From positions 607,566 through 671,565 of the forward strand of contig NZ_VFVY01000001.1 of the NCBI RefSeq assembly GCF_006442315.1: a DNA stretch of 64,000 nt. Direction: 5' to 3'. The position numbers were made by a program, and so were the translations under genes. This document shows, one piece after another, positions 57,723-64,000 of this stretch (position 1 is its first letter; each line of letters opens with the position of its first letter). The notes under the pieces are model-generated. The model was given only the letters and a program-made list of their open reading frames with translations, was not told the DNA's origin and ran no database searches. Source of the stretch: Mesorhizobium sp. B2-3-4. GTDB taxonomy: Bacteria; Pseudomonadota; Alphaproteobacteria; Rhizobiales; Rhizobiaceae.

Positions 57723-58465
57723 GTGAAGGTGCTGATATGACCGACCTCTCCTGGCTGACCGCCCGGCCGGTTGCCCATCGCGGCTTTCACGACATGAACA
57801 AGACGCGCTGGGAAAACACGCTTTCGGCCTTCGCTGCCGCGGCCGAACGCAGCTATGCGATCGAATGCGACGTGCATCTGTCGTCGGATGGGGTCCCCAT
57901 CGTCATCCATGACGACGATTTGCAAAGGCTGACCGGACAGGACGGCTTCGTCTGGCAGCGCAGCGCCGCCGAACTGGCCGCGCTCAAGGTGGGCGGCACG
58001 TCGGATCACGTGCCGACCCTGCAGGAAGCGCTCGATCTCGTCGACGGCCGCGTGCCCATGGTCGTCGAGCTGAAAGGTGTTCCCGGCCGTGACGAAGGCT
58101 TGGTGGCGCGGGTCGGGAAGATGCTGAAGCGCTACAAGGGCAAGGCGGCGATCATGTCGTTCGATCACTGGCTGATCCGGGATTTCCCCAAACACGCGCC
58201 GGGCATTCCGGCTGGATTGACCGCCTATGGCAAGGACGCCAAGCTGATCGAGGCGCATTTTTCCATGCTGGCGCACGAACTCTCCTTCACCTCCTATGCC
58301 GCCGGCGACCTGCCCAACCCGTTCGTCAGCTTCGTGCGCGAAAAGTTGAAGATGCCAGTCATCACCTGGACGGTGCATGACCAGCCGGCGGTCGACCTGA
58401 CGTTCAGATATGCCGACCAGATGACATTCGAAGGGTTTGAGCCCGACCTGGTCAAAGTCGCCTGA
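57719..58465 (+). CDS. Glycerophosphodiester phosphodiesterase
   Basis: Hydrolyses glycerophosphodiesters to glycerol 3-phosphate and an alcohol. The protein has 248 residues forming a TIM barrel. The catalytic motif is VAHRGFHDMNKTRWENTLSAF (about 18-38, with HRG and ENT), followed by AIECDVHLSSDGVPIVIHDD (about 46-65), which carries the metal-binding Glu/Asp and second His. No signal peptide, so it is cytoplasmic. It overlaps ridA by four bases. An internal ATG at 57737 is an alternative start. Confidence 0.93.
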   Translation: MSEGADMTDLSWLTARPVAHRGFHDMNKTRWENTLSAFAAAAERSYAIECDVHLSSDGVPIVIHDDDLQRLTGQDGFVWQRSAAELAALKVGGTSDHVPTLQEALDLVDGRVPMVVELKGVPGRDEGLVARVGKMLKRYKGKAAIMSFDHWLIRDFPKHAPGIPAGLTAYGKDAKLIEAHFSMLAHELSFTSYAAGDLPNPFVSFVREKLKMPVITWTVHDQPAVDLTFRYADQMTFEGFEPDLVKVA

Positions 58466-58519
58466 GAGTCTGCCTGAAACGTGACTTGTAGCGGCCCGAA
58501 TGGAGCTTAAATAAGCCTC

Positions 58520-59734
58520 ATGGATCAGGGCGACGACGGCGATGGACAAACAGCGAATGCGGACTATTCGATCCGCATCGCCGCCGGCATCGGTGCCTTT
58601 ACCGCCGACGAATGGAACGGCTTTGCCGGAACCACGCGCGGCGATGCAGAAACCGCCTATAACCCACTTGTTTCATTCGCTTTTCTGAGCGCCTTGGAGG
58701 ATTCCGGATGCGCCGTGCGGCGCACCGGCTGGCAAGGACATCACTTGCGGCTGGAGACGGCACAAGGCAAGTTGCTCGGTGCCGTCCCCTGCTATCTCAA
58801 ATCGCACAGCCAGGGCGAATATGTATTCGATCACGGCTGGTCCGACGCCTTCGAGCGTGCCGGCGGGCGCTATTACCCGAAGCTGCAATGTGCCGTGCCG
58901 TTCACCCCCGTCACCGGTCCTCGCCTGCTCGTCGCCAAGGGAGAGGACCAGGAGGCCGTAAGCGCCGGACTGGCCGCGGGCCTGAAAATGGTGACCGACA
59001 AGCTCGGCGTGTCCTCGGCCCATGTCACGTTCGCGCGGGAAAGCGACGTCGTGACGCTGGAGGCGGCAGGCTTCCTGCATCGTACCGACCAGCAATTCCA
59101 TTTCTTCAATGACGGTTTTTCCACCTATGACGACTTCCTCGCCACGCTCGCCTCGCGCAAGCGAAAGGCGATGAAGAAGGAACGGCGAGAGGCGCTTGCC
59201 GATGGCATCACCATCGACCGGCTGACCGGCAAGGACCTGACCGAAAAGGCCTGGGACGACTTCTTCACCTTCTACATGGACACCGGCAGCCGCAAATGGG
59301 GGCGTCCCTACCTGAACCGCCAGTTCTTCTCGCTGATCGGCGAACGCATGGCGGACGACATTCTGCTGGTGATGGCGAAGCGCAACGGTCGCTACATTGC
59401 CGGCGCCATCAATTTCATCGGCGCCGATGCGCTCTACGGCCGCAATTGGGGCTGCATCGAGGACCATCCCTTCCTGCATTTCGAGGTCTGCTACCACCAG
59501 GCCATAGACTTCGCCATCGAACGCAAGCTGAAAGTGGTCGAAGCGGGTGCTCAAGGCGAACACAAGCTGGCGCGTGGCTATCGGCCGGTGACCATGCACT
59601 CGGCGCATTACATTGCCCATCCCGGCCTGCGCAACGCGGTCGCCGACTATCTCCGTCGCGAGCGCCGCGAGGTGGAACGGATGGGCGAATATCTTGAAGA
59701 ACACACCCCGTTTCGCAGGGATATCGAGGAATAG
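58520..59734 (+). CDS. COG3146/DUF482-type N-acyltransferase-like protein
   Basis: A 404-residue protein of the GNAT/FemAB-like 'peptidogalycan biosynthesis' family. Typical pieces are NPLVSFAFLSALEDSGC (about 50), YVFDHGWSDAFERAGGRYYPKLQCAVPFTPVTGPRLL (about 95-132), FLATLASRKRKAMKKERREAL (about 210-230) and FEVCYHQAIDFAIERKLKVVEAGAQGEHKLARGY (about 320-353). Relatives are annotated as acyltransferases, but no substrate is established. It lies 54 bp after the phosphodiesterase gene and 98 bp before a sulfatase-fold membrane protein, all on one strand. Confidence 0.85.
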   Translation: MDQGDDGDGQTANADYSIRIAAGIGAFTADEWNGFAGTTRGDAETAYNPLVSFAFLSALEDSGCAVRRTGWQGHHLRLETAQGKLLGAVPCYLKSHSQGEYVFDHGWSDAFERAGGRYYPKLQCAVPFTPVTGPRLLVAKGEDQEAVSAGLAAGLKMVTDKLGVSSAHVTFARESDVVTLEAAGFLHRTDQQFHFFNDGFSTYDDFLATLASRKRKAMKKERREALADGITIDRLTGKDLTEKAWDDFFTFYMDTGSRKWGRPYLNRQFFSLIGERMADDILLVMAKRNGRYIAGAINFIGADALYGRNWGCIEDHPFLHFEVCYHQAIDFAIERKLKVVEAGAQGEHKLARGYRPVTMHSAHYIAHPGLRNAVADYLRRERREVERMGEYLEEHTPFRRDIEE

Positions 59735-59832
59735 CGCGGTTCCTGCGCGCCTGCCACCGCTGTTTACCGCCTCATCGGAATCCGCTAAGCCATCCCCCGG
59801 GGACGTGGGTGCGCCAGCACCCTGGGGGAAAC

Positions 59833-61506
59833 ATGCAGGGTTTGGCATCTTTGGGTGTCGGGCAATGGCTTGGTGCGGCAGGCCTGGCGATCGCACCGCC
59901 CTTGGTTGCCTGGCTTGAGGGCAAGCGCACGGCCTGGCCTCTCGGCTTCGCGACCTTCTTTCTCCTTTTCGGCCTCGCGCATCTCCTGTTTGCGGGCAAT
60001 ATCGTCGCCTTGTGGGCCGCGGTGGTGCTGACGGCGATCATAGGCATCGTCTCCAAACTGAAATATCGCCACCTCGGCTTCAATTTCCTCGCCGGTGACG
60101 TCTACCATCTGGCGGCAAGCAGTTTTCGAGGCGTGCTGGCCGATCACGCGCGCATGACCATCCCTGCCCTGGCGGTCATGATCGCGATCGTCCTGGCGAT
60201 AATTGCCATGGCGTTGACGCTTGCCGAACCGGCGATGCCGCTCTCGCAGCGCCTTGCCCTGTTCAGCGCAGCGGTCCTTCTCTATCTGTGCGTCCTGTGG
60301 GCAAGCGGCGGTCCCAAGCGATTTCACTTTCACCACCTGACGGACGGCCGGTTTCACCTTTCGGCCTTTGTCGCTTCATGGCTTGGCGCGGGGCCATCGC
60401 GGCGCCCGGCCTTCGTCGATATCGATCCTGATCCGCTGCCGCTGCTGCCGCCTGTGCCGTCAAGGCGGCCGGCAGGCGAACGCATGCCGCACATTGTCAT
60501 GATCCTGCACGAGTCGACCTTCGACCCGAGGCGGTTCGGCATCGCGGTCAATGAGGCGTTTGGACGGTTCTTCACGCCACCCGGCGCCCTGTCCGGCGCG
60601 CTGCATGTCGACGTCTTCGGCGGCAGCACGCTGCAGACCGAGTTTTCGGTGCTGACCGGCCTGTCATCGCTTTCCTTCGGCAATGACGGCCGCTACGTGT
60701 TCCATCTCCTGAGCGGGCGCATGCGGCACACGCTTCCGTCCACGCTGAACGGGTTGGACTACGGCGCCTGCCATATCAGTTGCGACCGGCCTTCCTTCGT
60801 CAATTGCGGCCGGTTCTACCAATCTGTCGGCTTCGAGGCGATCAGCTACGCCGAAACCCTGCCCCCGCCTTTCGATGCCGAACGCTGGAAGCGGGAGAAT
60901 CATGACGAGCAACTCTATGATCACGCGCTCGGCCAGCTTTCGAACCGGCTCGCCGCCGGCAAGCCATGCTTCCTTTCGATCGCCACCTTGATGAACCATG
61001 GCGACCATCGCCGTCGTATCTTCCCGGTCGAGCGTCATGCGGACCTTCGTCGCCAGGCCGTCGCGGCGACCGGCGTTCCGTCCTATGGCGAATATATCGT
61101 GCGGCTGGCCGAGAGCGTCGAAGCCTACGCCACGTTTCGCAGGCGTCTCGAAACCATGCTGGACGGCCAGCCGGCCATCATCGTGCGCTATGGCGATCAC
61201 CAGCCGTCATTCACCACGGCGCTGACCGGGCTGCCGCCTTCCGACCCTGCCCTGCACCGGACATTCTATGCGATCGAGGCCGTGAATTGCGGCCTGCCGG
61301 ACGACGTCGCAGCTCCGCCGGTCCTCGATTGCGCCTTCCTGTCGACACTGACCTTGCTGGCCGCCGGGCTTCCGCTCGATCAGGTATCCGCCACGCGGGC
61401 CGCTTTGTTGGCCGACTGCGCCGCATCCTATTTCGGCAGCACATCGCGGCGCAAAAGACGCTTCCACCGCGCCCTGGTCGAAGCCGGAATGGTCGATCTC
61501 GCCTGA
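59833..61506 (+). CDS. LtaS/OpgB-like sulfatase-fold membrane protein (putative phosphoglycerol transferase)
   Basis: A 557-residue protein with five or so N-terminal helices (about 8-170) and a periplasmic alkaline-phosphatase-like domain (about 215-520). The domain starts PHIVMILHESTFDP, with the first metal-binding acid; FGGSTLQTEFSVLTG (about 260-274) aligns by pattern with the region carrying the nucleophile Thr of LtaS; MNHGDHRR and VRYGDHQPSF supply further metal ligands. Such enzymes transfer phosphoglycerol or phosphoethanolamine to envelope glycans. In rhizobia, candidates are cyclic beta-glucans, but no glucan gene is nearby. ATG 59833 gives the shortest fitting start. Confidence 0.8.
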   Translation: MQGLASLGVGQWLGAAGLAIAPPLVAWLEGKRTAWPLGFATFFLLFGLAHLLFAGNIVALWAAVVLTAIIGIVSKLKYRHLGFNFLAGDVYHLAASSFRGVLADHARMTIPALAVMIAIVLAIIAMALTLAEPAMPLSQRLALFSAAVLLYLCVLWASGGPKRFHFHHLTDGRFHLSAFVASWLGAGPSRRPAFVDIDPDPLPLLPPVPSRRPAGERMPHIVMILHESTFDPRRFGIAVNEAFGRFFTPPGALSGALHVDVFGGSTLQTEFSVLTGLSSLSFGNDGRYVFHLLSGRMRHTLPSTLNGLDYGACHISCDRPSFVNCGRFYQSVGFEAISYAETLPPPFDAERWKRENHDEQLYDHALGQLSNRLAAGKPCFLSIATLMNHGDHRRRIFPVERHADLRRQAVAATGVPSYGEYIVRLAESVEAYATFRRRLETMLDGQPAIIVRYGDHQPSFTTALTGLPPSDPALHRTFYAIEAVNCGLPDDVAAPPVLDCAFLSTLTLLAAGLPLDQVSATRAALLADCAASYFGSTSRRKRRFHRALVEAGMVDLA

Positions 61507-61583
61507 TCGCACCGCAGCTTCGTCTTGCCGCTCGCGGGCGGCTTCGCTACACCGGACGCAAGGCACACTCCGGAGCGTTCGCC

Positions 61584-62015
61584 ATGGCTGAGGCCGCCTA
61601 TGACACCGACAACATCTTCGCGAAGATCCTGCGTGGAGAAATCCCCTCGCACCGCGTCTACGAGGATGAGGCTGTCGTGGCCTTCATGGATGTGATGCCG
61701 CAAGGACCGGGCCATACGCTGGTGGTGCCGAAGGCGCCGTCGCGCAATCTGCTCGATGCCGATCCGGCAACGCTCGGCGCCTTGTTCACGGTCGTGCAGA
61801 AGGTGGCGGTTGCTGTGAAAAAGGCTTTCGACGCCGACGGTCTCACGCTGATGCAGTTCAACGAACCGGCCTCGGGCCAGACCGTCTATCATCTCCACGT
61901 CCATGTCCTTCCGCGCTTCGACGGCGTGCCGCTCAAGCCGCATACCGGGCAGATGGAGAAACCGGAAGTTCTGGCCGAAAACGCCGGCAAGATCCGAGCG
62001 GCTCTGGCGGGCTGA
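61584..62015 (+). CDS. HIT family hydrolase
   Basis: Histidine-triad protein of 143 residues that hydrolyses or transfers nucleoside phosphoramidates or dinucleotides in the cytoplasm. The triad is YHLHVHVLPRF (about 96-106); the N-terminus NIFAKILRGEIPSHRVYEDE is typical. The ATG at 61584 is chosen because the frame further upstream is antisense-like sequence overlapping the previous gene. It lies 77 bp after the sulfatase-fold gene. Confidence 0.93.
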   Translation: MAEAAYDTDNIFAKILRGEIPSHRVYEDEAVVAFMDVMPQGPGHTLVVPKAPSRNLLDADPATLGALFTVVQKVAVAVKKAFDADGLTLMQFNEPASGQTVYHLHVHVLPRFDGVPLKPHTGQMEKPEVLAENAGKIRAALAG

Positions 62016-62027
62016 CGCGGCGAGCAA

Positions 62028-62378
62028 TCAAAAGTTCAGGTAAAGTCCAGCCAGCAGCAGAAGCTCGGCTGTGGCAATGCCGACGACCATGCGCTTCCCC
62101 GACGCCAGATAGGCGACGAAGCCCAGGGCCACCGCCGCTATCCTCAAGGCAAGCGACGTATGCGCAAGCGCGCCGCCCGGAAAGACAATCAAATTGCCGA
62201 TGACGGCGGCGACAAGCGCCGTCGCCATAGTGCGAACCAGCACCAGCAGGTCTGAATCTTCGGAAAGCTTGCCGCCGAGATAGACGCCGAGGAAGCGCCA
62301 GACATCGGTCGCGGCGAAGCCGGCAACGAGAATGAACAGGTATGGCCACCACCAAGCGCCGTTGGAAAAATAACTCAC
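62028..62378 (-). CDS. azlD: AzlD-type branched-chain amino acid transport subunit
   Basis: Small membrane protein of 116 residues with about four hydrophobic segments (FILVAGFAATDVWRFLGVYLGG..., TALVAAVIGNLIVFPGGALA, LRIAAVALGFVAYLA, VGIATAELLLLAGLYL). AzlD works with AzlC to export branched-chain amino acids. The start is the GTG at 62378, which overlaps the azlC stop (GTGA); no ATG in frame gives a full-length protein. It converges on the HIT gene with 12 bp between stops. Confidence 0.83.
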   Translation of the reverse strand: MSYFSNGAWWWPYLFILVAGFAATDVWRFLGVYLGGKLSEDSDLLVLVRTMATALVAAVIGNLIVFPGGALAHTSLALRIAAVALGFVAYLASGKRMVVGIATAELLLLAGLYLNF

Positions 62379-63106
62379 GCCGCGCGCGCCTTGCGCCGCC
62401 ACAGGTGCCAGCCATAGGCGGCCGTGCCACCGATAAGTCCGGCCGCCAGCAAGTCGATCCGCGGCAGCAGGATGTGGAAGAACGGCCCGAGGACGAGGCC
62501 CAGGACCATTGCCACATGCCCTACCCGTTCGCGTGCGGAACCCCACAACGAGGTCAGGAAATACATCGGCGTCAGCATCAGCAATGCCGCTGAAACCGCG
62601 GACGGCAGCGCATCCGCGACGGCATACACGACTGTCACGACAATGACGTTCGTCGTCACCAGCATGGCGCCAAGGCCGGCATAATATGTCGTACGCATGC
62701 CAGGCGGAACGCGTTTCAGACGCTCCATGGCCAGCACCCAGGACGTCACAGCCACGAAATGCGCGAGGAGATAGAGCACGTACTGCCGGGTCATTCTGGT
62801 GCGCATCTCGGGTACCAGCACCATTACCATCGGCATCAGACGTATGGCGGACAATGTGACGGCCAACATCGCCGCAGGCAGCGCCGCACCCGATGTGACC
62901 GCGCCCACCAGCACCACCATCGATGGCAACGCCCACACCGTTGCGGTCATGAAAGCGGCCTGTGTCGCTGTGACCCCGGCGTCTTTCGCCAGGGCGGCGA
63001 AGCCGATGAACGAGCTGATGAGGATCAGGCCAGGCAGGGAGAAGGCCGCGCGAACACCACGCAGGAACCAGGTGGAACGAGGCGCTGTGGCGTCTGGGCT
63101 CGACAT
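62375..63106 (-). CDS. azlC: AzlC-type branched-chain amino acid permease
   Basis: Membrane protein of 243 residues with about six hydrophobic segments. The pattern PGLILISSFIGFAALAKDAGVTATQAAFMTATVWALPSMVVLVGAVTSGAALPAAMLAVTLSAIRLMPMVMVLVPEMR (about 24-100) is characteristic of AzlC (helices with G.....G and the R..L....L.P motif). The ATG at 63106 is used; the open frame upstream lacks membrane features. It is coupled to azlD. Together they would export valine, leucine or similar compounds. Confidence 0.88.
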   Translation of the reverse strand: MSSPDATAPRSTWFLRGVRAAFSLPGLILISSFIGFAALAKDAGVTATQAAFMTATVWALPSMVVLVGAVTSGAALPAAMLAVTLSAIRLMPMVMVLVPEMRTRMTRQYVLYLLAHFVAVTSWVLAMERLKRVPPGMRTTYYAGLGAMLVTTNVIVVTVVYAVADALPSAVSAALLMLTPMYFLTSLWGSARERVGHVAMVLGLVLGPFFHILLPRIDLLAAGLIGGTAAYGWHLWRRKARAA

Positions 63107-63255
63107 GTGCCGGCCATAGCATGCGCGGTGACGGGATGCGACCGCACCGAAAGCCGCGTATCGTCTTTCCATTGATCCAAGAGACTGGTGGCAGCCGGTT
63201 TCCGGTTTGGTCGAAGATGCGACAACAAGTTGGCGCGGCGCTCGGGAACTGACCT

Positions 63256-63885
63256 CTACCGTCCGTCGATCGGCCATTGCGCCAAAGTCTGGAACGCCGA
63301 TGGCTCCGGTGCGCCGGCGAGACGCTGCTGGATTGCCCCGGCGCAGTCCTGCGGGCTCAACAGCGATGTATCGACTTCCAGGTCGTAGATGCCGGGTTTG
63401 TGCACTTCTTCCTGCCACAGGTGGACGGGCGAAGGCACGGGATCACCAGGCGGGGCGGTGACGTAGCCCCTGCCCGGCTCGCTGGCAGCGCGCCGTTCCA
63501 TGATGACCTCGATCGGACAGCGAACGCCAACAAACAGGACCGGTAGGCCGGCAAGCCGTCGCGCGCAATCCGCCAGTATACTGAGGGGTTTCGAGTAGGC
63601 GTCATGGTGGCCGACATCCACCACGACATTGAGCCCTGACCGGCTGTGCGCGGCGATCGAGTCGTAGAGAGCGGCATAGAAGCGCGGCACGAAATCTTCG
63701 AGATCGGGCCGCTCGCCGCCAGGACGAAGGCCTATCCCCGGACGATATCGCGGCGGCGTGATCTGCTCGTAGCTGTCGACGCCCAGATTCATCCAGGGAG
63801 CGTCGAAGCTGTCCTGAATGGCCCGCACGATGCTCGACTTCCCGGATCGCGGCGCGCCGTTGAGAATGATGATCTGGCCAGCCAT
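63256..63885 (-). CDS. Chloramphenicol phosphotransferase-like P-loop kinase
   Basis: A 209-residue P-loop protein. It begins MAGQIIILNGAPRSGKSS (Walker A at 10-17), followed by IVRAIQDSFDAPWMNLGVDSYEQITP with an Asp-rich substrate loop, VVVDVGHHDAYS (Walker B-like, about 100), and FVGVRCPIEVIMERRAASEPGRG, matching the CPT (chloramphenicol 3-O-phosphotransferase) family. The physiological substrate is unknown and resistance cannot be assumed. The 149-bp gap before azlC shows nothing clear. The start lies only 38 bp from the insertion-sequence end, so its native promoter may have been cut off. Confidence 0.8.
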   Translation of the reverse strand: MAGQIIILNGAPRSGKSSIVRAIQDSFDAPWMNLGVDSYEQITPPRYRPGIGLRPGGERPDLEDFVPRFYAALYDSIAAHSRSGLNVVVDVGHHDAYSKPLSILADCARRLAGLPVLFVGVRCPIEVIMERRAASEPGRGYVTAPPGDPVPSPVHLWQEEVHKPGIYDLEVDTSLLSPQDCAGAIQQRLAGAPEPSAFQTLAQWPIDGR

Positions 63886-63923
63886 AAGCCGCTCCGCCCG
63901 CTCCAATGAGAAAAGCCCCGTTT

Positions 63924-64000
63924 TGAACTGACCCCCGAAAGTTGGACACAACCTTCGGGGGTTTTGTATGTCCAGACACAGTGCGAGTTTCAAGCGCTCG
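63924..64000 (+). mobile_element. Left end of an IS3-family-like insertion sequence (cut by window edge)
   Basis: The sequence begins TGAACTGACCCCCGAAAG and continues GTTGGACA, matching the style of IS3-family terminal inverted repeats that start with TG and contain 'ACTGACCCCC.AAAGTTGGAC'. A 9-bp hairpin (ACCCCCGAA/TTCGGGGGT, 63931-63962) follows, then the start of an open frame. The right end, target duplication and full transposase lie outside the window. Confidence 0.72.
63968..64000 (+). CDS. Start of a putative transposase gene (OrfA), partial
   Basis: The frame from the ATG at 63968 encodes MSRHSASFKRS up to the window edge. A short basic start of this kind is usual for the OrfA helix-turn-helix protein of IS3-family elements, and its distance from the terminal repeat (about 44 bp) fits. 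Only 11 residues are visible, so the call rests mainly on the terminal repeat. Confidence 0.5.
   Translation, partial: MSRHSASFKRS

Noticed and set aside
63107..63255. A gene in the spacer between the CPT-like gene and azlC
   Set aside because: Open frames here are short and lack any start signal or domain; the spacer seems to be promoter region only.

Overview
ORGANISM. The window looks like chromosomal DNA of a high-GC alphaproteobacterium of the order Hyphomicrobiales (Rhizobiales), most likely Mesorhizobium or a close relative. Pointers are a DUF982 protein, the block ppiD-trpD-trpC-moaC-moeA, LpxI instead of LpxH, EipB (DUF1849), a LexA gene preceded by the alphaproteobacterial GAAC-N7-GAAC box, and an rpsB promoter of the CTTGNN-N17-CTATAT type. 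The genus assignment is inference from gene content and protein style, not from a database search. LAYOUT. (1) 0.2-1.0 kb: an NTF2/SnoaL-like protein and a DUF982 protein. (2) 1.06-9.2 kb, minus strand: a peptide-utilisation operon with an M17 aminopeptidase, a proline-iminopeptidase-like hydrolase and a complete Dpp-type ABC importer, with a divergent LysR regulator at 9.5 kb. (3) 10.6-12.0 kb: an NCS1 nucleobase-type permease. (4) 12.1-17.3 kb, minus strand: DUF1697, pyrG, an L,D-transpeptidase, secG and tpiA. (5) 17.4-22.8 kb, plus strand: ppiD-trpD-trpC-moaC-moeA. (6) 22.9-32.4 kb: a tryptophan/kynurenine catabolic block (arylformamidase-like hydrolase, aryl-CoA ligase, kynA, kynU, an ABC importer of the TrpXYZ type, a GntR regulator and a PLP-dependent dehydratase) lying between moeA and lexA. 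(7) 32.9-39.1 kb: lexA, comEC, gltX, gltA. (8) 39.2-55.2 kb, minus strand: the envelope/translation superoperon rpsB-tsf-(insert)-pyrH-frr-uppS-cdsA-rseP-bamA-lpxD-fabZ-lpxA-lpxI-lpxB, interrupted between tsf and pyrH by an aldo/keto reductase, a SnoaL-like protein and a LysR gene. (9) 55.4-63.9 kb: LysE exporter, DUF4031, eipB, ridA, glycerophosphodiesterase, a COG3146 protein, an LtaS/OpgB-like sulfatase-fold protein, HIT protein, azlCD and a CPT-like kinase. (10) 63.92 kb to the end: the left end of an IS3-family-like insertion sequence. HOW THE PARTS WORK TOGETHER. Two catabolic systems stand out from the housekeeping background. One imports peptides and hydrolyses them. The other probably imports tryptophan or kynurenine and converts it to anthranilate and then an anthraniloyl-CoA thioester. 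The second sits directly downstream of trpD and trpC, which consume anthranilate to make tryptophan, so biosynthetic and degradative anthranilate reactions are encoded within 8 kb. The most unusual non-coding features are two hairpin-forming heptad-repeat arrays with a shared CTACT core, each at a convergent gene junction and each supplying the stop codon of the minus-strand gene, and a 17-bp triplication of the dppA stop-codon region. No rRNA, tRNA, CRISPR array or replication origin was recognised.
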